In this document: positions 26,535 through 34,813 of the stretch, piece after piece
How the letters are laid out: each line of letters begins with the position of its first letter
How positions within the stretch are numbered: position 1 is the first letter of the stretch
Source of the DNA: CAJQQY01 sp045106765
GTDB taxonomy: Bacteria; Bacteroidota; Bacteroidia; Chitinophagales; Saprospiraceae
Direction of reading: 5' to 3'
NCBI GenBank assembly: GCA_045106765.1
Contig: JBGCFD010000076.1
Coordinates: 9,776 to 73,775 of the forward strand
DNA length: 64,000 bases
Notes under the pieces: generated by a model
Told to the model about the DNA's origin: nothing
Seen by the model: the letters and a program-made list of their open reading frames with translations, nothing else
The model's database searches: none
Position numbers and translations under genes: made by a program

Positions 26535-27920
26535 TTAATGGCTTTGTGCTAAAATTGGCGTGGAAGCGGGATCTTGATGCCCATCTTCGACCCTTTCAAA
26601 CTGATCTGCTGCTCTATAGCCTTTAGATAAACTTACCCCGAGTGCAGCTACTCCACTAGAACCATGTATTATGCTATCGGCTGTTGATGAACCGCCAATC
26701 TTTCCAAGTGCGCCTATCCCTCCAAACATTCCAGCGAATGTTTCAATTACATGTAGTGTAGCGGAAATTCCCTTGAGCGCCTTTTTAACTAAAGGATGAC
26801 TTGTATCTTCTCCCATATAATCTGTTATTGCAGTAAGTAGAGAGCGAAGACTTTTAGCAATACCATACACAATAGCTGCTGGATGGCCTGTCAAAATTCC
26901 ACCCACCAATGCTGCAACACCCTCAAATGCACGTAAGGCGTCTAATACAACAGTAGCTTTAGGTCCAGGTTTTTCACCAGATTTTATAGATATTACACCT
27001 CTGGTTATTTTAGATATACCAATCCCAATAGCTATTATACCTGGAACAATTCCAACGCCATGAGAAAGGAAAATACCTGCTGTTCCTGCTGCTGCGGTCA
27101 AGACACCCTCTGCAATCAATAAGCCTCCTTTTACTTTTTGACTTAATTTTATCATTTGGGCAACTTCCGCAGAATTATTAAACTGAGTAACAATTACTCT
27201 ATTGTCTGCGTGTATTGTACCCGTTATATTCTTTTTTGCTTGGATGGTTTCCTTCCAACCACTATAAGCCTTTAAACTCATTACGGCATAGTCGATACCC
27301 TCGAATCCCATTTCATTCATTGAATGAAATTGAATGGCGTTTTGCTTATGCGCATTCGAATTGGACTTTTGAAATGATGATTGGGTAGATTTAAACTGAA
27401 GCGCTCTTCCTCCCATGACATCTGCTTCCTTTTCCAAACTTGCATTATCATTCACATTTATGCCTCCATGTAGTTGTAAGGTTGGTCTTACTCTACCTTG
27501 CTTCTGCTGCACTACATGCCAAGCTTCATGGGGTAAATGTTTTTCTTGTCCTGAGCCCAAATGAATGTTTGTTCCTTGTGCATATGCATGAGCCTGAAGC
27601 TGAGCCGGTTTGGAAGAATTATAATGAACTTTAACATCATCCATAGATATGCCAGAGAGATTTTCAATCCCAGATTTAAGTTGATGGGGGAGACCACTAT
27701 TATTTGCTTTCTTTTGAATAATATTTTTTTCGAAAGAATTATTTGCGTGATCCTGGATATCTTTTAATTGCTTAACCTGATTACTATTATTGACTATTTC
27801 TTGACGCTTGGTTTGCAAGGCCGACTCTTTTCTATTGCTAATGTTATTACTATCAGGCTGAGTTTTTGCCTTTTGTTGTACAACATTTTCTGATGATTTT
27901 TTAAGCGTAATTTTTTGCAT
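26535..27920 (-). CDS. eCIS-associated DUF4157 protein 1 with hydrophobic tail, candidate membrane-active cargo
   Basis: A 461-aa protein with the DUF4157 domain at about 72-175 (HEAWH at 131-135, LEKEADVMGG after it). The C-terminal half is Gly/Ala-rich with several hydrophobic helices: LIAEGVLTAAAGTAGIFLSH, GVGIVPGIIAIGIGIS, GVAALVGGILTGHPAAIVYG and TFAGMFGGIGALGKIGG. That pattern suggests membrane insertion, as in colicin-like or pore-forming tails, but no family is recognised. It precedes the second DUF4157 gene by 13 bp. Its first 70 residues are polar and low in complexity, fitting a signal or loading region. Confidence 0.78.
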   Translation of the reverse strand: MQKITLKKSSENVVQQKAKTQPDSNNISNRKESALQTKRQEIVNNSNQVKQLKDIQDHANNSFEKNIIQKKANNSGLPHQLKSGIENLSGISMDDVKVHYNSSKPAQLQAHAYAQGTNIHLGSGQEKHLPHEAWHVVQQKQGRVRPTLQLHGGINVNDNASLEKEADVMGGRALQFKSTQSSFQKSNSNAHKQNAIQFHSMNEMGFEGIDYAVMSLKAYSGWKETIQAKKNITGTIHADNRVIVTQFNNSAEVAQMIKLSQKVKGGLLIAEGVLTAAAGTAGIFLSHGVGIVPGIIAIGIGISKITRGVISIKSGEKPGPKATVVLDALRAFEGVAALVGGILTGHPAAIVYGIAKSLRSLLTAITDYMGEDTSHPLVKKALKGISATLHVIETFAGMFGGIGALGKIGGSSTADSIIHGSSGVAALGVSLSKGYRAADQFERVEDGHQDPASTPILAQSH

Positions 27921-27932
27921 AATAAAGTAATT

Positions 27933-28601
27933 TTAAACCGTATAATTTTTCCAATTAAATGCACCAATATTTTGAACGTTCGGATTTTGAAGATTATAGT
28001 TAACTTCAATTTGACATAATCTATTGATTGGAGTATAAACTTGGCGTAGGTCATATTGTTCTTCCTCCAATGCTTCCTGTGTTCCAATAAAATTCGAATT
28101 CATCGACAACCATCTATATTGAATCAGCCCTAGATTTTTTAAATCATTGATTGCTAAACCTGATCCATATACGCCAATGCTGTAGGTTGGTTTGCCCTTA
28201 GTTTTACAATTTTCAAATGCTTGTTTTACTCCTTTAAAATATGGGATAATATTCTTTTGTAAATCCGTATCAAACACATTGAAATTAGCTGCAAAATAAA
28301 TAGCAGAATCTAAAGGTTGTTCTATTTTAGTTGCATAGCTAAAAGCATATTTCCCATCCTTGTATCCATTTTCATAATTGAAATTTTCTAAACTGCTATT
28401 CTCTTTTTGAAAAACAACTATGATGTTCATTCCGCAATTCTTGAGTGCAAAAATTTCATCAAGCTCAATTCGTTCTTGAGGAAATTGACAAGAATCCTCT
28501 GAATCAAAATACCGAATGACTGTTTCAATGTCTGCTACCTTAAGGCAGTCAATTTTGAGGGTGGTACACCAAGAAGTATTTATTATTTTAAATGGTTTCA
28601 T
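27933..28601 (-). CDS. DUF1906-like (Rv2525c-type) glycoside-hydrolase-fold protein
   Basis: A 222-aa protein probably with a TIM-barrel fold like DUF1906/Rv2525c. Supporting features are TLKIDCLKVADIETVIRYF at the N-terminus, IELDEIFALKNCGMNIIVVF in the next strand-helix, and YSIGVYGSGLAINDLKNLGL near the C-terminus. These match the pattern D-x-C-(20)-RY, E-(10)-G-hydrophobic-VFQ and VYGSG of that family. There is no signal peptide, so any action on peptidoglycan would need cell lysis or injection. It lies 12 bp ahead of the DUF4157 gene. Activity is unproven. Confidence 0.6.
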   Translation of the reverse strand: MKPFKIINTSWCTTLKIDCLKVADIETVIRYFDSEDSCQFPQERIELDEIFALKNCGMNIIVVFQKENSSLENFNYENGYKDGKYAFSYATKIEQPLDSAIYFAANFNVFDTDLQKNIIPYFKGVKQAFENCKTKGKPTYSIGVYGSGLAINDLKNLGLIQYRWLSMNSNFIGTQEALEEEQYDLRQVYTPINRLCQIEVNYNLQNPNVQNIGAFNWKNYTV

Positions 28602-28646
28602 GAATGATTCATCTCAATGTTTCAAATTTTTTTGTTTTTATTTGTT

Positions 28647-29405
28647 TTAGATTTTTGGTGGTAATATCAATTTGTCAAGAAATGTTGATTGTATATCATT
28701 GATATTTGGATTGATTAGATCCAGATCAAAGTCCTGATTAATCTGATTACCGCCTGCGTATTGCCAAAGGAACACAGGAAGATTTGAATTTTGGATGGCT
28801 TCAGGGACAGCAAAGTTTTCCTCCCAAGGTGTCATCTTTTCTGGCTGAGAATGATATCTTGCCATCCATAAACCTTCACATCGAATACCTTCCTGTTTTA
28901 AAATGGAGAAGGTGGTCTCATCATGATAATTAGCATATACACAGGGAAGAATGGTTACAGAATTCCCACTTCTTTCTTTACTATGTGATATCAGAGTCTC
29001 TGACCAAGCATTATAATAGTCCTCAGATATTGAACCATTTGGACCTGTGGAATTTCCTTCTACATCTAGAAAATAAAGAAATTCACTTCCTTGCGATTTC
29101 CAATAATCAATTGAGAAAGTGGCAAAGAGGTCATTAACTCCATCGATAGCATCCTTTTGTCCTTGAGCATAAGATCCTCCAACATGGTTGGTGTGCCTGG
29201 CAATTGGCAACAATTTTATATTGTGTTCATTTAAAAAATTATTTTCTGATGAATGAGAATATTCTACAGAAGGATTCGTAGTGAAATACCGACCCCATGC
29301 AACTGGTTTTTGATTGAGATATCCTTGAGCATCGCTAATTAATTTTTGGCTGACAGGAGTAGAACTATCTACTATTCTAAGATTGTCTTGATTTGAATTT
29401 ATCAT
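28647..29405 (-). CDS. GH25-lysozyme-like protein in the eCIS accessory block
   Basis: A 252-aa protein with features of the GH25/DUF1906 barrel: acidic pair in EFLYFLDVEGNS (Asp114, Glu116), YYNAWSETLISH, GLWMARYHSQ, and a C-terminal LPVFLWQYAGGNQI followed by DFDLDLINPN. GH25 enzymes hydrolyse the MurNAc-GlcNAc bond. No signal peptide is present. It could open the producer's own wall for particle release or act in the target. It is separated from the DUF1906-like gene by 45 bp and follows a pseudogene. Confidence 0.65.
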   Translation of the reverse strand: MINSNQDNLRIVDSSTPVSQKLISDAQGYLNQKPVAWGRYFTTNPSVEYSHSSENNFLNEHNIKLLPIARHTNHVGGSYAQGQKDAIDGVNDLFATFSIDYWKSQGSEFLYFLDVEGNSTGPNGSISEDYYNAWSETLISHSKERSGNSVTILPCVYANYHDETTFSILKQEGIRCEGLWMARYHSQPEKMTPWEENFAVPEAIQNSNLPVFLWQYAGGNQINQDFDLDLINPNINDIQSTFLDKLILPPKI

Positions 29406-29416
29406 ATTAGAATTTT

Positions 29417-29983
29417 TTATTTAAATGGTAATAGGGTTATTTTAAGATTTGCTGCTGCTTCAGATTTTTTTAGAATTTCTATCTGAGAACCTTTTTGGAA
29501 AAGTTGGTCATAACAAAATCCAAAACATTGATGTTCAATAGAGTGTTCATGTAGGATTTTGGAGTAAGGGTTAAACTGACCAAAATTATCATTATTGGGT
29601 TGATAGTAAAAAGTAAAATCCTTATCATCATTTATTCTATCATCCCAAAACGCTGTATTATATAAAACGCCTCAATTGATTGCTGCTGCAATTAAAGCTC
29701 CTGATATTATAGTTTGATTTAAGTTGTTTTTCCTTGATTTAATGTCAATGGAATTTGGAAAAATTGTCCCTCGAATAGCACTAAGCGTATCAATATTTTC
29801 CAAAGTGAAATTGCGAGTTATCCTTCAAACTCCTTTTACATTTACTTCTTTTACCGCAATAGAATTGTCAGTTGCTTTTTTTAATGACACACAGTTCTAG
29901 ACTCAGATGTATCGTAGGTTGAATAAGGCATAAACGGTATATTCCGAATTGTTAATAACCTCAATATTGATTTGATTATCCAT
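29417..29983 (-). pseudogene. Dead accessory gene with four in-frame stops
   Basis: A single 189-codon frame starts at ATG 29983 and ends TAA at 29417-29419. It reads MDNQINIEVINNSEYTVYAL and continues to ITLLPFK. It is interrupted by TGA (29905-29903), TAG (29899-29897), TGA (29827-29825) and TGA (29674-29672). No frameshift is needed to join the parts, and each stop is one G-to-A change from TGG, with flanks (GV-stop-RITRNF, AAAIN-stop-GVLYN) that fit Trp. A fifth Trp (AFWDD) is intact. Other genes in the window end in TGA, so recoding is unlikely. The intact ancestor was probably a roughly 188-aa accessory protein of unknown function. Confidence 0.75.
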
Positions 29984-30001
29984 AAATCAATTAATTCATC
30001 G

Positions 30002-30901
30002 TTACTTATTCAGGTTTCTACCTTTTATATCTTCTCCAAAAAACATAGATATATCGTCTAGATTCATTCTTCGAAAGTCAAATAATTCATGCACTTTTGC
30101 TGGGAAGATATTTACAGAAGGTAATATTTGAGTGGGAACAAACTCTAAAATATTCTCTGCATTTTTTTTGACACTTTCAGGAAGACTTTCGATTAAGTAT
30201 TTACGGACGATCTCTTTACCTTGATGAGAAGCTTTAAGCTTTTGAGCTCTAAAAAAGAATTGACCGCCTTCTTTGTTGATATGAGCTGTATGAATATTGT
30301 CGAGTTGAGTTACTTCCGTTTTTATTTTGTTTCCTATTAATCCAAATAAAGACTGCGGTGCTTCTGTTGATTCTTCAGTAGCATCAATTACCATTTGAGC
30401 ATTGCTGCCTGATGAAATCAATAAGGTATAATTTTGTGCTTTGGCAATGGAAGTCACTACGAAAATCTCTTTAAAACTAAATTTCTCAGATGTCAAATAT
30501 TGTAACAGTTTGAATTTGAATTCATAAAAATTTTCAATGCTACGGTGAAAAACCTTAGGAGCATGAAAAAAATAAGCTCCAGGGAAATCAAACTTAATTT
30601 TTAGTCCAGAAGTCTCACAAGGGTTACAAAATATATTGACTTGTTTCTTAGATTTATAAGACTCTTGAATGCCAGATTGAATATCCCAACTTTGTTGAAA
30701 TGGCTGCCATTCTTGCTCTATAGAAATTTCATCATAAACGCCAAAAAATTTGTCTCCGATATTTCCAATCTTAATCATTTGGCCAGACCTTAGGACAAAT
30801 AAATCTCCCAAATTAGTCTCTGTAGCGAAAGGCCAAAGCGGAATATAACCGTTTGACATTCTATAAAGATCTTTATAAAAATCTGTATAATGGATAGTCA
30901 T
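30002..30901 (-). CDS. Unknown 299-aa eCIS accessory protein, possible pore-forming fold
   Basis: A 299-aa protein with no signal peptide and no family I can name with confidence. The order of elements (a basic amphipathic start, YIPLWPFATETNLGDLFVLR, long alternating beta strands, then EIFVVTSIAKAQNYTLLISS and a helical C-terminus) is reminiscent of gasdermin-type pore-forming domains. That is a pattern impression only. Size is similar to bacterial gasdermins, but a neighbouring protease, usual for those, is absent. It lies in the presumed cargo block, between the helical protein and the pseudogene. A cargo role is inference. Confidence 0.4.
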   Translation of the reverse strand: MTIHYTDFYKDLYRMSNGYIPLWPFATETNLGDLFVLRSGQMIKIGNIGDKFFGVYDEISIEQEWQPFQQSWDIQSGIQESYKSKKQVNIFCNPCETSGLKIKFDFPGAYFFHAPKVFHRSIENFYEFKFKLLQYLTSEKFSFKEIFVVTSIAKAQNYTLLISSGSNAQMVIDATEESTEAPQSLFGLIGNKIKTEVTQLDNIHTAHINKEGGQFFFRAQKLKASHQGKEIVRKYLIESLPESVKKNAENILEFVPTQILPSVNIFPAKVHELFDFRRMNLDDISMFFGEDIKGRNLNK

Positions 30902-30979
30902 TTTTTTATTTTTAAGATGGAGAATAAAATCTAATAGGTTTGCTAAAACTGAAAAGTTCTAGCAAACCTAAAAAATATT

Positions 30980-31879
30980 TTACCCAGCAACAGCTGTTTC
31001 CGCTGCCACTAAGGCTGCGTCCCAAGTAGCTAATGCCGCTTTCGCTTGTTCTAATTCCTCTTTAGCTCTATTCATTTCTTGGTTAGCTTTTTCACTTGCG
31101 TCCAAAGAACTTTTTACTTTAGATTTAGCCTTATCCAGCGCAGTTTTAAGAGATATTTCTAATGACGTTTGATCATCATCAAGTTGGTTATAAACAACTT
31201 TTTTGACATCACTAATGACATAGATAGAATTATCAAAAGTAATAGACCTATTATTTTTGAATTGCTTAAGTTGTTCTGCAATTTCTTTGTTTAAAAGAGA
31301 GGCAATGGCAAGACTGATATAAACATTTGTTAATTCAGTTGAGTTATTTGCTTGCTTGGAAGAGCTTAATGCATTTAGTGCATCTGTAAAAGCATTGACC
31401 ACTTTAGTCACCACTTTTTGTGCAGCTTTCGAAGCAGCAATAGCATCATTGACCAAATCATTAGAGATCAATGGATTGGAAGATTTTCTCTTTTGGATAT
31501 AGTTAGCGGTGAGTGTGATTGCTTCGGCTGCTTTTAGTGTTTCCGAAGTAACTTCCTCCCAATCACAGATCAATTGTTTGATGTCTTGAAAAGATTCTAC
31601 AGCAATAAGATTAGCTTCATTAGCTGTATCATTTAATCCCTCAAGGTCAGATTTGACTTGCAAAAAAAGTTTCCAATAGCCCTCCGCCGTTGTCAAGTCA
31701 GCCTCTGCTTCATTATACAGAGTGGCAAAAATAGCTGCTTTCTCTACAAATGAATTATACTTGGAAGCAGCCATTGCTTCGGTCGTAGAAGCCTCATCAA
31801 CCATTCTTTGGAGGTATTCAATTTTTTTAGATTTTTTGATAGTAACATCAACACATTTTAATTCTTTATATCTAGTCAT
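30980..31879 (-). CDS. Helical coiled-coil protein in the eCIS accessory block
   Basis: A 299-aa, Ala/Lys/Glu-rich, nearly all-helical protein: EAMAASKYNSFVEKAAIFAT, LVNDAIAASKAAQKVVTKVV, and a C-terminal coiled coil ASEKANQEMNRAKEELEQAK. A short beta segment lies near 220-235 (SITFDNSIYVISDVKK). It resembles the helical N-terminal part of the 919-aa neighbour in composition. No signal peptide or known domain. It could be a fibre, scaffold or cargo chaperone; sequence does not decide. Confidence 0.5.
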   Translation of the reverse strand: MTRYKELKCVDVTIKKSKKIEYLQRMVDEASTTEAMAASKYNSFVEKAAIFATLYNEAEADLTTAEGYWKLFLQVKSDLEGLNDTANEANLIAVESFQDIKQLICDWEEVTSETLKAAEAITLTANYIQKRKSSNPLISNDLVNDAIAASKAAQKVVTKVVNAFTDALNALSSSKQANNSTELTNVYISLAIASLLNKEIAEQLKQFKNNRSITFDNSIYVISDVKKVVYNQLDDDQTSLEISLKTALDKAKSKVKSSLDASEKANQEMNRAKEELEQAKAALATWDAALVAAETAVAG

Positions 31880-31933
31880 AATTTTTTATTTTAGTATTAA
31901 AAAAAATAAATAGGGAACACAATTCAGTAACTG

Positions 31934-34693
31934 CTAAAGTTGTGGTAATGTAAATTTTACCCCGTCTGAAAACTTGGAATAATTGGATAGGAATAAAGGA
32001 ATTTGATTTGGTTTAGTAGACTTAATAACAGAAAAAACCAAAGCACAATAGGTATTGTTATGAATTAAAGGTTCTCCATAATTATCCGTAAAATCTCCTG
32101 CTAAATTAATTGCTGTGAAATTGTCAGAATCTTCTGCCTTCGCTTTTAGAATGGCACCTCTTTCTATTTCTTCTCCTAGAAGTTTTTGACTTTCCTTACC
32201 TGAGTCTATTTTATTTTGGACTTCATCAATTTGATCTTGATCTTTTACTTTTGCTTTTTTCAATTTAGCTAATAGCTTTTTACTTTCAGCTATCTCCTTA
32301 GTCAAATCTTCCATTTTTTCAGCATTATCTTTGGAAGCTAATTCTTCTAATTCTTCATAAAGAAAAGCGATCTGTTCTTCAAGATTTTTAATTCTCTTTT
32401 CCAGTTCAATTATTAATTGTGCATTTTCAGTATCCCCTGAATCTATGTAATCAATCCTTTCTTGAGCTGTAAGTCTTTCAGCTTTCAAAGTAAGGAGCTC
32501 AATAAACAGGTTGAATATAATCTTGGAAATACGTTCTATATTATCAATCTGGTCAATAGCAAAACCATCAATTAAAACAAGAATTAAAACAAGAAGTTCC
32601 TCCAAAGCCATAGCCCTATCACTTCCTTCTTTAAAAGCGTTTGCAACTGTTTCCGAAGCAATAAATATTTCTGTTGCCAGAATTTCATCTCCATTAACTG
32701 CTGCTAAAAGTTCAGCTCTTAAACTATTTGGACTTTGGTCATATAACTCATCTCTTTTCGTGGTTATTTGAATATCGAGATTCACTATATTCTCTTCCAG
32801 TTCTAATCTTTCTGTTGTCAATTGATTGCCCAAATCCGTAATTTCTGCTTCTAATCCAGCTTTTTCAGCTTCTAATAAATCAAATTGAAACTTAAGTTTT
32901 TCAATAAACTCTTCTGTTACTCTTATTGCATTTTGACCAAAGGCGACAGGAATACTATTTAGGATATCGTTATCTAAGATAAAATCACTAATCTTAGCTT
33001 CATTAACTACTTCAATCGTATTGAGCTGTTTATTATAATTATCTCTAGCATCTGAATAATTAGTTTTAGCAGTTTTTAGAGCAGTCTCAAGTTGCGCAAT
33101 CCTTTCTGCTCCAGTCATTTTTTTACCGTTTACCATTACCTCCTGGTTATCTGACAAAGTAGCTGTTGCGGAATTGAAAGCTTGTTGAGCATCTAGGAAG
33201 CATTGTTCGGTAGTTCTATACGTTTCATCATTTTGAAACAATATTGTTAACTGCTGTTGAGTAAATTGATTTAAGATGTCTGCCATTTTATTATTCTGAT
33301 TAAATAAGAATACTCTAAAGTCAGTAATATTAGTTAATTCCTGATTATGATACATCAAGTTATTTACTGCAAAACTTACATGCATTGCATTTGAAGTGGA
33401 ACAAGCATCTCCTTTTTCATTTTTATGGTTATAAAAATGCAGTCTTGGTTTTTCTGCTGCTGGTAATTCAGTTTGCAAGGTAAAAGGAAGAGAAGGCAAT
33501 GACAGATATCCGTCCGTATTATCCATTTCGTTTTGATATGGACAAGTGTAAACAACATAAACAAAAGCGACATAAGGTACACCTCGTTTAACTGCTTGAC
33601 CTGTGTTATCTACTGCTACATTATTATTGTCTGTTGATTCAGTTGGATCAAATTGAGTAGTGTGAAAATGACGAATATAAGGCCCCAAATCAAAAATAGG
33701 ATCAGTAGGAGGGTCAGTAGAAGGATCGGCTTTAGTTTTTGGACTAAAAGAGCTATAGTAACTTGTTGCTTTTGCTGCATGAATATCAAAAGCCGCTGCA
33801 TCATCTAGCGTAGTAAAAATTATACGATATTCACTAAGTACCCATTCTTCTTTTAATATTCCTTTTAGGAGAACGAACTTTTCTGCATCAAAAGAATTAA
33901 AACTAATATCAAATTGTTCTCCTTGATTTCCTACTGGGATATACTTTAAATCATAGTTGACTTTTTTATTGATAAACTCTTCTGAGTACCGCATAGCTTT
34001 TTCCTCTTCCAATGCAATTTGGTAAATTCCAGCTTGCTGATTTTCGTTAGAAATAGCTGTTGCTAAAGCAGATGAGTCTTCTGAGATCTTAGTTTGCAAA
34101 GCTTCGAAATTATCGTTAAGCGCTTTATTCAAAGCTATAATATCAGTACTAAGCGTTTTAGCTTGACTCAAACTAACAGCAGCTCTGGATTGGGCAGCTT
34201 CAATAGTTGTATTTAAAGATTGTAAGGTGGTATTCTCAGCTTTTTTTGCAGCACTCCGAGTAATTTCGTTAGCCATATTGGCTAACTTTTGGATTTTGCT
34301 ACCACAGTCTTTTGCTGTAGCAACTGCTAAAATTGCGGCAACATCAGCAGACAGTTCAGTCAAAGAATCAGCAGCAGATTGGATGTTGACAGCTGCTGTC
34401 GAAGCTGCGCTATTAGTATTGAGCGCATCTTTTGCAGCAGTAGTTGCAGCGGTTACGATATTCGCACAAACTTCTGTAGCATTAGTAGCCTCTTTTAATT
34501 CTTTACCAATTACTTTCGATTTATCCTGATTTGTTTCTAATTTATTATCAGCTTTTTCTGTAGCACCGTGAGCATAGTACAAACCTAGCTTTGCTCCTTT
34601 TTCAAGGTTTTTTTGAATTAGTTCTTTACTTTCTAATTCAGTATAGACTTCCTTTATGGCTGTATGAAGCTCTTTATTAAATGTATGACTCAT
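31934..34693 (-). CDS. 919-aa helical/beta protein, beta domain split by a long coiled coil (candidate fibre)
   Basis: Residues 1-240 are Ala-rich helices. Residues 245-410 form a fibronectin-like beta domain (EYRIIFTTLDDAAAFDIHAA, GVPYVAFVYVVYT, SLPFTL). A second such domain starts near 415 and seems interrupted at about 467 by roughly 390 residues of coiled coil (IAQLETALKTAKTNYSDARD; LEKRIKNLEEQIAFLYEELE). It resumes at about 865-919 with NTYCALVFSVIKSTK and DGVKFTLP, which parallel the first domain. No recognisable Afp13-type tail fibre exists in the locus, so this protein is a candidate for that role or for large cargo. It follows the ATPase gene on the same strand. Confidence 0.5.
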   Translation of the reverse strand: MSHTFNKELHTAIKEVYTELESKELIQKNLEKGAKLGLYYAHGATEKADNKLETNQDKSKVIGKELKEATNATEVCANIVTAATTAAKDALNTNSAASTAAVNIQSAADSLTELSADVAAILAVATAKDCGSKIQKLANMANEITRSAAKKAENTTLQSLNTTIEAAQSRAAVSLSQAKTLSTDIIALNKALNDNFEALQTKISEDSSALATAISNENQQAGIYQIALEEEKAMRYSEEFINKKVNYDLKYIPVGNQGEQFDISFNSFDAEKFVLLKGILKEEWVLSEYRIIFTTLDDAAAFDIHAAKATSYYSSFSPKTKADPSTDPPTDPIFDLGPYIRHFHTTQFDPTESTDNNNVAVDNTGQAVKRGVPYVAFVYVVYTCPYQNEMDNTDGYLSLPSLPFTLQTELPAAEKPRLHFYNHKNEKGDACSTSNAMHVSFAVNNLMYHNQELTNITDFRVFLFNQNNKMADILNQFTQQQLTILFQNDETYRTTEQCFLDAQQAFNSATATLSDNQEVMVNGKKMTGAERIAQLETALKTAKTNYSDARDNYNKQLNTIEVVNEAKISDFILDNDILNSIPVAFGQNAIRVTEEFIEKLKFQFDLLEAEKAGLEAEITDLGNQLTTERLELEENIVNLDIQITTKRDELYDQSPNSLRAELLAAVNGDEILATEIFIASETVANAFKEGSDRAMALEELLVLILVLIDGFAIDQIDNIERISKIIFNLFIELLTLKAERLTAQERIDYIDSGDTENAQLIIELEKRIKNLEEQIAFLYEELEELASKDNAEKMEDLTKEIAESKKLLAKLKKAKVKDQDQIDEVQNKIDSGKESQKLLGEEIERGAILKAKAEDSDNFTAINLAGDFTDNYGEPLIHNNTYCALVFSVIKSTKPNQIPLFLSNYSKFSDGVKFTLPQL

Positions 34694-34813
34694 ATTTGTG
34701 AATTTTAAGGTTTAAATTGTTATTTTAATATATAGATGGTTCATCCTTAAAAAAATAAGGATGAATATTTATTAACTAGAATCAAAAATATCCTTTCGCA
34801 TAGGCATCAAGTT

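Noticed and set aside
29417..29983. Stop-codon recoding (TGA/TAG read as Trp) as explanation of the interrupted frame
   Set aside because: Both TGA and TAG would need recoding, while TGA clearly ends bona fide genes such as the tape-measure, gp25 and rlmA genes in this window. Pseudogene is the simpler reading.
34227..34529. 100-aa + strand ORF within the 919-aa protein gene
   Set aside because: Antisense shadow of an Ala-rich helical coding region; hydrophobic composition is an artefact of complementing Ala/Thr/Ser codons.
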